Source of the DNA: Cryptomeria japonica
Lineage: Eukaryota; Streptophyta; Pinopsida; Cupressales; Cupressaceae
Length of the DNA stretch: 64,000 nt
Direction of reading: 5' to 3'
Assembly: GCF_030272615.1 (NCBI RefSeq)
Contig: NC_081405.1
Coordinates: 470,446,008 to 470,510,007 of the forward strand
Positions 12,207 through 22,897 of this stretch are shown here, one piece after another (the first letter of the stretch is position 1; each line of letters opens with the position of its first letter). A program made the translations under genes and the position numbers. The notes below the pieces were generated by a model. That model had not been told where the DNA came from and did not search any database. It worked only from the letters and a program-made list of their open reading frames with translations.

Positions 12207-12968
12207 GCATTGATGGCAACACTAGATGTGAAAAACATCTAAGTACCAAGAAATGCCAAACAAGTCTCCCCCTATGGAAGACAACCAACAATCTCCTGAA
12301 TATCAATAGCTCTTCCCTTGTGAATAATATCTCTGTAAAGTAAAGTTCTAAATTTATTTGTCACATTACTATCTCTCCCCCTTTGACATCAATACCGTAA
12401 ATTTGACAAAAATATCAAAGCAAGAATGTAAGCCTCCGAATCTCAAAGCTGACTACTCCCCCTGAGTAGTAGCACCACTCATCAGTGCGAGAAAGAATAA
12501 TATCTCTGCTAATGCATGTCAGACTGATGACAAACTGCATCAATCAAGTCTCTGCCAGAGGGGAAGAAACCCCTAACCTATCTCTCAAATACTCAAATTA
12601 TTCCTTAGACAATGGTTTAGTGAATATATCTGCAATCTTCTCTTTAGTGTTCACATAAACCAATTTGACTTCCTTTCCTTCTACCTTGTCCTTTAGAAAG
12701 TTATACTTTATTGATATATGCTTAGTTTTAGAGTGAAATACCATATTCTTAGACATGTCAATAGCTGTAGAGTTATTGCAGTAGATAACTGCCGGTTCAC
12801 TATAATTTACCTTGATATCCTTCAACATTTTCTTCATCCATAAGACTTGAGTGCAATTAGTTGCTACTGCAACATACTTAGCTTCTGCAGTAGATAAAGA
12901 AATGCATGACTATTTTTTGTTGATCCATGAAACCAGTTTCTTTCCAAGAAAGAAAGCTCCACCAGAAG

Positions 12969-13103
12969 TGTTGGTGTTGGAAATAAGCCACCCCCGGACT
13001 GACGATGGACTGGTCCAAGGGGGGCCAGTAGCTCAGTGATAGAGCACTCCAACAGCATATGGAAAGTCCTAGGTTCGAGTCCTAGATGGTCCATTTCTCA
13101 ACA
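12969..13103 (+). repeat. 5' LTR of the miniature element
   Basis: 135 bp, TGTTGGTGTTGG to TCTCAACA, carrying the better preserved tRNA-like sequence at 13022-13093. Confidence 0.92.
13022..13093 (+). other. tRNA-like sequence (alanine-type loop) inside the LTR
   Basis: 72 nt fold as a cloverleaf. The acceptor GGGCCA pairs with TGGTCC, the D arm is GCTC/GAGC, the anticodon loop ACAGCAT would read AGC (alanine), and the T arm CTAGG/CCTAG is a perfect 5-bp stem around TTCGAGT. Box A is TAGCTCAGTGATAGAGC and box B is GGTTCGAGTCC. The anticodon stem is weak (four pairs with an 8-base loop) and one acceptor position mismatches. It is probably a tRNA-derived pol III promoter rather than a working tRNA gene. 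The copy in the second LTR is more eroded. Confidence 0.75.
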
Positions 13104-13119
13104 TGGTATTAGAGCCAGG
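13104..13119 (+). other. Primer binding site of the miniature element
   Basis: TGGTATTAGAGCCAGG follows the 5' LTR with no gap and differs at one base from the TGGTATCAGAGCC initiator tRNA-Met complement. Confidence 0.87.
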
Positions 13120-13157
13120 TCTAGGCTAGGAGCCCCAAGCACACGAGAGGTGTGGCT

Positions 13158-13167
13158 TAAAGGGGGG
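13158..13167 (+). other. Polypurine tract of the miniature element
   Basis: TAAAGGGGGG directly precedes the second LTR. Confidence 0.83.
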
Positions 13168-13302
13168 TGTTGGTGTTGGAAATAAACCACATGCGGACCA
13201 ATGATGGACTGGTCCGAGAGGGGCCAATAGCTCAATGGTGGAGAATTCCAACAGCGTATGGAAGGTCCTAGGTTTGAGTCCTAGCTAGTCCATGTCTCAA
13301 CA
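13168..13302 (+). repeat. 3' LTR of the miniature element
   Basis: 135 bp, the same ends as the first copy, about 84% identical. The tRNA-like D arm has lost pairing (GCTC/GAGA), but box B survives as GGTTTGAGTCC. Confidence 0.92.
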
Positions 13303-13335
13303 AGAAGTGCTCTTCCTGTCATCAGTATCTCCTAC

Positions 13336-14573
13336 CTAGTTTGAATCAGTATATGCACATAAAGTGTAATCATCATCTCTAGAATACCATAAGGCATATT
13401 CTGTTGTTCCTTGCAAATACCAGAATATCCTCTTTACTGCACATTCATGATTTTCTTTAGGATTAATTTGATATCTTGAAACAATACTTACGACATTCAT
13501 AATATCTGGTTTAGTTTGAGTTAGATATAACAAGCCACCAATCATGGATTTATACCTTGTCAGATTTACCAGTGTAGACGTATCCTTGATAGATAATTTC
13601 TCACTTGTCACCATAGGAGTACTTATTGGTTTGGAATTATCCATACCAAACTTCCTCAACAATTCCCTCAGATACTTAGTTTGACAGATAAAAATGCCTT
13701 TGTCAGTTTGAGTAATTTGCAAACCTAAGAAAAATATCATCTCACCAATCATGGACATTTCAAATTCATTCTTCATATTATTAGAAAATTCCATGCATAA
13801 TTTATCTTCTCCTCCAAAAATGATATCATCAACAAATACTTCAATAATCAGAATATCATCATCAATGATCTTATAATACAAATTACTATCAACACTGCCT
13901 TTAGTAAAACCAAGCTTCAAAAGATATTTATCCAACCTTGCATACCAAGCTCTAGGAGCTTGTTTCAATCCATATAAAGATTTCCTCAATCTGCAAACCA
14001 TATCTTTATCATCTGTCAATGAAAATCCATCAGGATGTTCAATGTATACTTCTTCCTCAAGTTCACCATTCAAAAATGCACATTTAACATCCATTTGATA
14101 GACCTTATAGTTCTTATAAGTTGCATAGGCAAGAAATAGTCTAACAACTTCAATTCTAGCTACAGGTGCAAATTTCCCACCATAATAAATTCCTTCCATT
14201 TGTCAATATCCTTTACAAACCAATCTAGCCTTGTTTCTTACAACTTAACCATCCTCATTCAGTTTATTCCTAAAAACCCATTAGTTCCAATAACATTCTT
14301 ATTTTTAGGTCGGGGAACTAAAGTCCAAGTCTCAATCTTCTCTATCTGATCTAATTCATCTTCCATACCCTTTAACCAATGTTTATCTTTACAAGCTTCA
14401 ATAATAGACACCGGTTCAATTTGAGAAATAAGACATACCTCTTCATTTGCTAGTCTTCTTCTTGTCATAACTCCCTTGTTCCTATCTTCAATTATTTGAT
14501 CTTCAAAATGATTTAATCTTACATACATTGGTGTCTTTTGAACTTCAGGTTCACTGCTATGATCATCAGTCAC
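13336..14573 (-). pseudogene. Copia A reverse transcriptase
   Basis: Two open stretches (14573-14259 and 14199-13336) form the RT. The first has the pre-RT ETWTLVPRPKNKNVIGTN block. The second has FAPVARIEVVRLFLA, YQMDVKCAFLNGELEEEVYI, LYGLKQAPRAWY, the catalytic VFVDDIIFGG (the usual Copia YVDD with a leading Phe), FLGLQI and ISTPMV, then the connection to RNase H through IGGLLYLTQTKPDI. A frame break around 14210-14260 separates the two parts. It copies element RNA into DNA in cytoplasmic particles. This copy is non-functional because of the breaks. Confidence 0.93.
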
Positions 14574-14713
14574 AGTTGAATTTTCTGATTGTACTGGTGT
14601 AATTGTCTCAGTTTCCTATACCGGTTGAGACATTGCTGATTTAGTTATGATCATTTCCACTGCTGGTTCCCTGTCATATGATATAGATTGATTTCTGTAT
14701 TACTCATCCACTT

Positions 14714-15929
14714 TCACATTAGCACTCTCCAAAATTTTCTGCAATCTTTTATTATAACATCTATATGCTTTGCTTTGAATTGAATTACCAAGAAATATCC
14801 CTTCATCACATCTAGGATTAAGCTTCCCAATTGAATCATCCCTTTTGATATAGCATTTACTTCAAAAAATTCTGAAATATTTAATAATAGGTGTATGTCC
14901 AAACCATAATTCATAAGGGGTCTTACCGGTTTCACCTTTGATGTGAACTCTGTTGAATGTGTAGACTGTTGTACTCACTGCTTCTCTCCAGTAGATGTGA
15001 GGCAATTTGGCTTCCATCATCATAGATCTTGTTGCATCCAAAATGGTTCTATTCTTCCTTTCCACTACTCCATTCTGCTAAGGAGTTCGAGGTGTAGATA
15101 ATTGTCTCCTAATTCCATTTGTCTCATAATAATTGTTAAATTCATGAGAAGTGAACTCACCGCCTTGATCTGGTCTTAGACATTTGATTTTCAATCTAGT
15201 TTCTGTTTTAACCTTTGCTTTAAAGATCTTGAATTTTTCAAAGGCTTCAAACTTCTCCCTAAGAAAAGTGACCCACATCATTCTAGAATAATCATCAATT
15301 ATTAGCATGAAATAACTATCACCTTGAAAGCTTCTAGTCCTTGCTAGACCACATAAGTCAGTGTGAATCAAATCAAGCACAACATTAGATTTATCATGTA
15401 TGCTCTTAAAATAAGTTCTAACTTGCTTTCCCAATTGACATTCCTTACATACTAGATTATGAGGCTTCATAATCTTAGGTATATCTATAACTGCCTTTGT
15501 TGAACTGATCTTAACAATACAATCAAAATTAACATGACACAACCTTTTATGCCATAGCCAACTCTCATCAATATCTGCAATCAAACATGTCTTATTACCA
15601 ATGTTCAAGTGAAAGATATTACCTCTAGTTTGAGTCCCAGTTGCAATCTCCAAACTAGTTTTGTTAATGATTTTGCATTTTCTATCTTTAAACTGAAGTT
15701 GGAAACCCTTGTCCACCAATTGACCAACACTTAAGAGATTATGCTTTAAAACTTCTACATAATAGACATTATCAGTATTATGTTTGCCATCTAGAGAAAT
15801 AATACCTCTACCTTTGATCATACATGCTTTGTCATCTCCAAATCTGACTTGATAGCCATTGTATTCTTGTAGGGACATAAATTTTCTTTTATCTCCAGTC
15901 ATATGATGTGAGCATCCACTATCAATCAC
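14714..15929 (-). pseudogene. Copia A protease and integrase
   Basis: The frame opens with the aspartic protease motif IDSGCSHHMTGD. Next is the pre-integrase zinc region (WHKRLCHVN with CKECQLGK), then the integrase core. That core has DLCG, a LIIDDYSRMMWV segment, LRPDQGGEFTS with the second Asp, and NGVVERKNRT with the Glu. A TAG stop near 15077 falls just before the QNGVVERKNR motif, and the frame shifts after TPIIKYF near 14862. The rest of the integrase C-terminus reads in broken frames to about 14714. The three catalytic acidic residues are otherwise kept. Confidence 0.92.
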
Positions 15930-16101
15930 CCATCCTTATCTTCAACTTTTGCTGCTATGACCTTTTCTTCATTCTTGATATCCAGTTCTAGGTCATCTTC
16001 CTTTAAAGCATAGAACACCCATTCCTTTCCATTGTCGGATCCACTAGCACAATCTGTTGCTAGTTCATCCTTAGAGTCATCACTTACTCCTTCCTCATCT
16101 G

Positions 16102-17076
16102 CTATGTAGCACTGTTTTCTTTTCTTAAATCTAAATCTGTTCTGATTAGGCTTAAATGATTTCTTAACTCTTTCTTCAAATCTTGCATTCCTTTCAGGAC
16201 ATCTAGATGCAAAATGACCAATCTTATTACATGCAAAACATTTAAAAGGTTCTTTTCCTTCATACTTACTTCATGTCGGTCCTTTAGGTACTCTTCTAAC
16301 AAATAAGGCTTGAAGTTGCTCAAATTCTTCATCTTCTTTCCTCATATCTTTCAATTATTTTGCATACATGGCTTTCCAATCACTTTTTCTGGTAGATGAT
16401 GATGCATGAAAAACAGGTTCAGACTTTACAACTCTAGAAGATCCAAATTTTTCAAGCTCAAAAGCAGATAATTTTCTAATCAGAATGTCTTTGTTAACTG
16501 AAGTGTTTGCCATTGTTCTCAGCTCATTAATTGTAGTTGCCTTCATCTTGTAAGCCTGTGGAAGGGCTCTCAAGACTTTGGAAACTATTTAATCTTCACT
16601 CAGAGAGCCTCCACAACATTGAATTTTCATAACAATCTCATTTAATCTTTCCTTAAATACAAAAATTCATTCATTATCTTCCATCTTCAAGTTTCATACC
16701 TTACCTGGTAACCATCAAGTTTAGCAATTTTGACAGTAGGATCACCTTCATTCAGAGTTTGCAATTTATCCCACATAACCTTTGCCAATGATTTATTAGT
16801 CAATCCCATGATTTGTTGATCAACAAGTGTACACAAGAGGGCTTCTCTAGCTCTGCAATCATTTTCAATATTCTTGTCGAGGTCTACAAGAGTAGGATTG
16901 GTAGATGCCAGATCATAATGTGTGTATCCTTTCTCAGTGATCTCCCAAATATCCTTGCCAAGACATCTAATATGAGTCTCCATTCAGATTTTCCATATCT
17001 CATAATTTGTTCCATCAAGCTTAGGGATTTCTCTTTTGAAAATAGTTCTCAGTGGATTTGAAGTGTTAGCTACCAT
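16102..17076 (-). pseudogene. Copia A gag with zinc knuckle
   Basis: An ATG at 17076 begins MVANTSNPLRTIF, then KLDGTNYEIWKI, typical of Copia gag. A TGA follows and the frame resumes at METHIRCLGKDIWE. The body runs through 16687-16983 and 16355-16573 with a stop near 16660. A CCHC zinc knuckle (KCFACNKIGHFASRC) lies near 16195-16240 in a shifted frame. Gag packages element RNA into virus-like particles. Confidence 0.88.
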
Positions 17077-17120
17077 AGGATCTACCTCAAGTGGTTAAGC
17101 TTGTGAAAAAGAGGACCAAA

Positions 17121-17133
17121 GCTTTGATGCCAA
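17121..17133 (-). other. Primer binding site of Copia A
   Basis: On the minus strand TTGGCATCAAAGC follows the 5' LTR, a mutated form of TGGTATCAGAGC. Confidence 0.75.
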
Positions 17134-17134
17134 T

Positions 17135-18401
17135 TTTTAGGATAACCGGTGAACAATTGAGAGGGAGGGGGTGAATAAGTTGTTAATAGATTATATCAAT
17201 TAAACCACTTTATAACTTTTAACCGGATCACATAAACATTAAGTACCAGAATAAAAAAAACATATACCAGTAAGCAATAAAACTTAACAATAAAACAAAT
17301 AATTAACACAATGCATCCATACCACATAACACCATGATTTTTACGTGGAAAACCTAGAAAGGGAAAAACCATGGTGGGAAGCCTACCCACAGTTAGATGA
17401 TACTTCTACAGAAAGTATGTGATACAATGAGGGGCCTGCACATGCAGGAAGGCACACTGCCTAGAGCATACTACTCATTCCAAAAGAGTCTCATTGACTA
17501 CAGAGAGGTTATAACCACCTCAAGATAAATGGACAACAATCCAGAATAATGAACTACCAGAGATAACATCTACCATGCCTGATTACAGTCCTAGTTAAGT
17601 TCAATACCGGAGGCCTTTGACCTCTACCTTAATCCCAATTCGATCACCTATGATCGACCAAATCTCCTTCACATATGATATTACATTTCCATTCACATAC
17701 CATACCATACCATACCATACCATACCATAATCTACAATGAGATCTTACATCAATTTATACCAACCCTAAGGCCTAAACCAATTAGGTTTGCCACCTAAAA
17801 GATATTATAATAAGATCATTACATACATCCATATTACAATGATATGCCATGTCGGCTTGAGACCAAAAAAACAATAAATAATCCATAAATCATCTTGGCA
17901 ACGTGTAGAGAACACGTTAACATGATACCGATCCATAACCTAGATAGGTACCAGACCTAATCTGGGTCCACCATGCCAAAGCGATGCCTTCAAATAGTTG
18001 AAGCACGATCAAAGAACATCTTCAACATCCTGAAATCCATCTAGAGCCGCACCAACACCACTTATGCATCCTGTCAAGATTTCTCAGTGAAAGCTCTGCC
18101 GATTAAACCTTAAACCCATCCCAGTAAGGGTTTATAAGAGTGTGTGATAGCATCGGATTACCAAGTCAATACCAACTGACCAAAACATGCTCCAGAAGCA
18201 TGTAACACATAAAGTCAAACATACTCCATTGATCCAAATATGTCGGAAGTGTCCAACAAATAGTCCTTTCTATCGGTAACACTAGATCTTCTACCGGTAA
18301 CCAAAACCTGTCTGTCGGTAACCAAAACCATAATATCTAGTGTTAACATCAATGAAAAAACATCAATGCAACACATAATCAATTCATCCATAATGCCAAC
18401 A
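17135..18401 (-). repeat. 5' LTR of Copia A
   Basis: It matches 10899-12193 from end to end with about 7% mismatch in the part counted and a 13-base duplication (TTAACAATAAAAC-like) near 17285. The terminal CA has mutated to AA on the minus strand. Confidence 0.92.
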
Positions 18402-19240
18402 GTTATAAGTTCCAACCGGGAATCTTTGTTTTCTCGGATACACCATCACTTCATTGCGAACTTCAAATTCTTTGTGTCTCCTCTTCTCATCTTCTTTCTC
18501 CTTATACTTGTTGTTCATGTCCTCCAGATGTTTCTTAACTTGAATATGTAAGTCCTTTATGTGATCTGCAAATTCTTTTGCTTCTAAACTTCTTCGGTCT
18601 TCACTGCTAATATCTCTTAATTCTGATATATCTCTAGGATGTATTCCGGTAACAATCTCAAAAGGTGTTCTTCCTGTTCTCCTTTTTACTGAATTATTGT
18701 AGGCAAACTCTGCTTGTGCAAGAATCAAATCCCAACTTCCGGTTTTATCTCCAACTAAAGATCTCAACAAATTTCCCAAACTTTGGTTAACTACTTATGT
18801 CTGTCCATTAGTCTGTGGATGAAAAGTAGAATTGAACGCCAAATTTGTCTTCATTTTCTTCCAAAGTGTTCTAAAAAAATAGCCAACAAACTTATTGCCT
18901 TTGTTTGAAACTATGCTCTTAGGTAATCCATGCAATCTCACTACTTCCTTTAGAAATAAGTCTTCTACATGTAATGCATCTAATGTCTTCTTACAAGGTA
19001 TGAAATGAGCCATCTTTGAGAATCTACCCACTACCACAAATATAGAATCATTCCCTCTCAATGTTTTAGGCAATCCAAATATGAAATCCATGCTTATATC
19101 CTCCCAAGGTCTTACTGATACTGTCAAAGGTTTATATAATCCCACATTTTGACTACTACCCTTTGCAATTTGACAAACTCTACAACTTTGCACATATTTC
19201 CTAACATCCATATGAATATGGGGCCAAAATTAATGCTCAC
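18402..19240 (-). pseudogene. Gypsy A integrase core
   Basis: The minus-strand stretches 18795-19211 and 18384-18779 hold a CRVCQIAKG zinc half, then [10 protein letters not shown] with the first catalytic Asp, then [11 protein letters not shown] where the second catalytic Asp is Asn. [11 protein letters not shown] precedes the Glu region, followed by EFAYNNSVKRRTGRTPFEIV and a long charged helix. A stop separates the two parts near 18790. The His-His part of the zinc domain upstream is degenerate. The last codons before 18402 are Copia LTR sequence, not part of the gene. Confidence 0.9.
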
Positions 19241-19343
19241 TCACCAATGCTATTTTTTTATCAAAACCAAAATGTCAGGATAATCCTCCACTATGTTTCT
19301 CCTTTATCAGATTCTCCCTCATAGAACTCTTAGGTATGCACAA

Positions 19344-20816
19344 CTAAACTCCTTTGAATAACATCCCATCCTGAATGAAGTTATCCAACCACTTGCTTCT
19401 ATCTACCGTAACCGGTTCTCTACATGCTCTCCAAGGTTCTGCAAAATCCGGGTCATCATCATACAAGGCCTTCAATTCCTCAAATCCTACTATTATCACT
19501 CTCATCTCTGTTAGCAAATTCCTTCTCCTACTCAATGCATCAACAAATTTGTTAGATTTCCCACTTCTATGCTTCAACACAAAGGTGTAACTTTGTAAAA
19601 ATTCTACCCATCTCATATGTCTCTGATTCAACTTACTCTGACTATTCAAATACTGCAAGGATTGATGATCCGTATATAACACAAGCTCCTTAGGCAATAG
19701 GTAATGTCTCCACTTCTTCAAGGCTTGAACTATGGCATAAAATTCTTGATCATACAATGAATATCTGCTCTGGGCATCATTCAATTTCTCACTGAAATAA
19801 GCTATTGCTTTCCCTTCTTGACTCAAGACTACTCCTATTATTGTTCCACTTGCATTAGAATCCACTTGGAATACTTTATTGAAATCTGGTAAAGCCAAAA
19901 TAGGCTTCTTAGTCACTTTCTGTTTCAACAATTCAAAACTTTTGTTTACTCCGGTGGTCCACTTGAAGTCCTTCTGATCTCCCCTCATGGTCTCAGTCAT
20001 ATGGTTACAAACTAAACCAAAATTTTTGATGAACTTCTGGTAGAAACTAGCCAATCCATGAAATGATCTTACCTCTCCAATGCTTTTTGATGTAGGGCAC
20101 TCAACAATATATTTTACTTTCTCAGGGTCCATCTTCAAACCATCCTTAGATATCACAAATCCCAAATAGACTAATTCATCTTTCATGAAAGTACACTTCT
20201 TAAGATTTATCAACAACTTTTCTTCCCTCAACCTCTGCAAAACTTGTCTTAAATGCAACAAATTCTCCTCTTTTGTCTTACTGAAAATTAGAATGTCATC
20301 CAAATATACAATAACAAACTTACCCAAGAATTTTTTCAATACCTCATTCATTAGCCTCATGAAAGTACTCGGTGCATTAGTTAACCCATAAGGCATCACT
20401 AACCATTCATATAGTCCTTCATTTGTCTTGAATGCTATCTTCCACTCATCTCCTTCTCTAATCCTTACCTGATGATATCCACTCTTCAAGTCCATCTTTG
20501 TAAAGTATTTGGCTCTGCTCAAATAGTCCATTATATCATCCATCCTAGGCAAAGGAAACTGGTATTACGCTGTGATCTTGTTTATTGCTCTGGGATTGAT
20601 ACACATTATCCACTCTCCATTCTTCTTAGGTGCTAATATTGTTGGTACTGTACAAGGGCTCATACTTTCTCTTATCAAACCTCTCTTCAACAGTTCCTGC
20701 ACTTGTCTATCCAGCTCTCCATTCTTTGCCAATATCATCTGGTGTGCAACTTTTTTAGGCAAACTAACTCTGGGAACTAGGTCCATGCAATCACTGATAC
20801 TTCTCACAGGTGGCAA
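19344..20816 (-). pseudogene. Gypsy A reverse transcriptase and RNase H
   Basis: The RT N-terminal part (20565-20816) has PPVRSISDCMDL and a KKNGEWIMCINPRAIN segment. After a stop at about 20560 comes a 402-residue stretch. It holds [28 protein letters not shown], the catalytic [12 protein letters not shown] and LGFVISKDGL, then the RNase H with FQVDSNASGTIIG, LYDQEFYAIVQAL and LYTDHQSLQYLNS, and KHRSGKSNKFVDALSRR. The catalytic residues of both enzymes are present, and this is the best-preserved coding part of gypsy A. Confidence 0.95.
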
Positions 20817-21393
20817 TCCTTGGGCACATTATCTGAAATGGTGTCTTCATATTCTGTTAGAAAATATTTTATCTCTTTTGGTTCTTCTTCTTCATGCTCT
20901 GGATTCTTAGTCTTCTTAGGAACTAAGGCGAAACACACGTTCTCATGTCTCAATCCGTCCAGGAATTTTGTTCCATCCACCAAATAGATTCTAGCATTCA
21001 TACATACTTCATTCTTCAAAGGTTCCTCCAAGGGCAACAAGGTTTGCTTCATCCATTGGCCACAATAGTGTATGCATTCTTCCTCCCATCATGTATTGCA
21101 TGTCTATCCAACTGCCAAGGTCTACCCAACAGAAGATGATAAATATCCATAGGCATAATATCACACAAGACTTCATCATGATAATTTCCAATTTTCAATT
21201 TTACTGAACATTTCTCACCTACTAACAACTTATGTTCATCCTGAATCCATGCTATCAGATAAGGCTTAGGGTGCTTCAATCTTTCCAAATTCAAATTATT
21301 CACCATCTCTTTTGAAATAAGATTATCTAAAATACCACTATCAATAACAACTTTACAACACTTACCAGATACCTTACATCTAGTCTTGAACAA
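20804..21393 (-). pseudogene. Gypsy A protease and spacer to RT
   Basis: 21049-21393 holds KVVIDSGILDNLISKEMV, an Asp-Ser-Gly retropepsin active site, and the later YHLLLGRPWQLDRHAIHDG strand. It is followed by the frame-shifted spacer (20804-21052) with CFALVPKKT and an acidic EEEEPKE run leading to RT. Confidence 0.87.
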
Positions 21394-21402
21394 ATTCTTT
21401 CT

Positions 21403-22086
21403 CTACAAGGGCTCTTCATCTCTCTCGGTATGACACAAAGCTCTCCTCATCACAGAGAGGTCTCCATCTTCCCGTTTATTATCTGATCTGGTGGGGTTTT
21501 CTTCCACCACTGCTGCTCTTTCTGATATTCTTTGTCTTCTTACACTCGAAAGCATGATGTCCTCCTCCATGCTTATAGCAAGTTCCTCTAAATACCCTCT
21601 TATCTTGTCTTCTATCATCTCTTCCAAAATTCTTATTCTAATAGCCATCTGGTTCTCTCCTCCAGTAGAAATTTCTATCATCTTTCCAGTATGAATTACC
21701 TTCTCTGTTCACTTCTTTATCCTTTTTTTGATCTATACAGGCTCTTCTACCTCCAATATATCCTCTTCCTCCTTGAAATCTTCCTCTGAAAAACCTTCCA
21801 ACTCTGTTCATGTCTTTTGTTTAGCTTCTCTTTTGCCTTTAGGGCATACTGGCAAGCCTCTTCAACACTTTGTAATTTGATCAAATTGAGTTCATCTTGT
21901 ATAGACACCCACAATCCATTCAAATATCTTACAACTTGTTCAACTTCATCATCAACATGTTTGGATCTGATATTCAACTTGTAAAATGCTTCGGCGTATT
22001 CCTTCACACTAGATTCCTTTTGTCTCAAATTCTGCAACTTCCAAAGCAGATTCACTTGATTATCAGCTCACATAAATTTTGATTTC
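21403..22086 (-). pseudogene. Gypsy A gag, C-terminal part
   Basis: 21747-22055 gives LWKLQNLRQKESSVKEYAEA and the capsid-like helical region to ALKAKEKLNKRHEQS. A shifted, Arg-rich stretch (21403-21681) follows where the zinc knuckle should be. The N-terminal half lies at 34112-34807, separated by element B. The last 217 bp (21870-22086) are duplicated at 34112-34328. Confidence 0.85.
21870..22086. repeat. 217-bp direct duplication, left copy
   Basis: Gypsy A gag sequence from TTGTAATTTGATC to TTTTGATTTC lies just left of element B and recurs at 34112-34328 just right of it, with about 7 mismatches by hand count. Confidence 0.92.
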
Positions 22087-22876
22087 TGTAGACACCTAAA
22101 ATTGTCATGTCTAATTAAATAAATATTTTATTTATTTAAGTACTTTAGCCTAATTCTTCTATTAATTAAATAAATCTTTATTTATTTAATTAATTCATTT
22201 ATCCTCTTCTAGCCTTATTTCTCATTTAAATAAATTCATTTATTTATTTAAATGATCTTTTTCCTAAATTAAATAAATATCTTATTTATTTAATTGATCC
22301 CACTTCTTCTATTAATTAAATAAATCTTTATTTATTTAATTAATTCATTAGCCTTTTCTACCCATGACACATGTCATTCATCTCTTAATTCATACACTAC
22401 CTACCTCTTTCATTATTTTATTATTTCTTTTACCTACCCTCTAATCATAGCCGCCCTCCTTTTACACCTCTCAATCTTATCCCTCCATTTCATATTGTGT
22501 CTTCTATATAAGGAGATACTTCCTTCATTATCAAACCCTAATCAATCATCCTAATCAATCTAACTACTTGATCAATTCACTACTTGGCATATGCGATCCT
22601 ACTTGCAACCACATTCCGTTCTTTGTTGAGCTCTTGTGCACATAAAATCTGAGAGCAAATATATCAAGCAAGATCAATGGAGATAGGAAGAATGGAGATC
22701 CAAACCCGATTGGACATGTGATGGTATAATCTTTTTGATTTCATTTGATTTGCATTGTTTTAGGTAATCTTCATATGTTATGGTGGATCTTTGTTGTTGT
22801 TAGGCTAGGGTTTTGTAGTCGAATTCATTTAGCCTTTCAATATCGTTATTATTGTTATCCATTTTCACTATATACA
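22087..22876 (+). repeat. 5' LTR of element B
   Basis: 790 bp from TGTAGACACC to CTATATACA. The first 300 bp contain four AT-rich hairpins, for example arms 22161-22175 and 22180-22194 with a 4-base loop. A TATA box TATATAAGG lies at 22505-22513. Confidence 0.92.
22505..22513 (+). promoter_or_regulatory. TATA box in the element B LTR
   Basis: TATATAAGG sits past the hairpin block and before a CCTAATCAATC stretch that may hold the transcript start. The same box is at 33811-33819 in the 3' LTR. Confidence 0.7.
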
Positions 22877-22879
22877 TTT

Positions 22880-22897
22880 TGGCACCCTCGGTGGGAC
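22880..22897 (+). other. Primer binding site of element B
   Basis: TGGCACCCTCGGTGGGAC lies three bases after the LTR. The TGGC-CC-GGTGGG form resembles primer sites of Tat/Athila-type elements and differs from the initiator-Met site of the other elements here. The exact tRNA was not determined. Confidence 0.75.

Larger units (their letters stand above)
12969..13302 (+). mobile_element. Miniature LTR element (TRIM/SMART-like) with tRNA-like LTRs
   Basis: Two 135-bp direct LTRs (12969-13103 and 13168-13302) flank only 64 bp that contain a primer binding site and a polypurine tract. The duplication AGAAG lies at 12964-12968 and 13303-13307. Removing the element restores the RNase H frame of Copia A around the break. 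Each LTR starts TGTTGGTGTTGG, ends TCTCAACA and contains a 72-bp tRNA-like sequence with pol III A and B boxes. No coding capacity. The LTRs differ at about 21 of 135 positions. Confidence 0.92.
12598..13335 (-). pseudogene. Copia A RNase H, interrupted by a miniature LTR element
   Basis: The RNase H follows the RT and is split at 12969-13302 by the TRIM-like insertion. Upstream of the break is the YTDSN motif with its catalytic Asp. Downstream are FFLGKKLVSW, LSTAEAKYVA with the catalytic Glu, YCNNSTAIDM and FHSKTKHI, ending IADIFTKPLSKE at 12598. The order is that of plant Copia RNase H. At least one stop lies in the segment before LSTAEAKYVA, so the enzyme is dead apart from the insertion. 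Confidence 0.88.
10899..18401 (-). mobile_element. Copia A: complete Ty1/copia element nested in gypsy A
   Basis: LTRs at 10899-12193 (3') and 17135-18401 (5') are about 92-93% identical over the 480 bp compared by hand. The exact duplication GTTAT flanks them at 10894-10898 and 18402-18406. Gag, protease, integrase, RT and RNase H follow in Copia order on the minus strand. It interrupts the integrase C-terminus of gypsy A; the uninterrupted sequence can be seen in gypsy C near 42560. The RT motifs resemble the Tork/Angela group, a low-confidence lineage guess. A 334-bp miniature LTR element sits in its RNase H. Confidence 0.95.

Noticed and set aside
13022-13093. Functional tRNA gene
   Set aside because: The anticodon stem is weak with an extra loop base, and the unit is repeated in two LTRs bounded by TG/CA ends and a target duplication. 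It is part of a mobile element.
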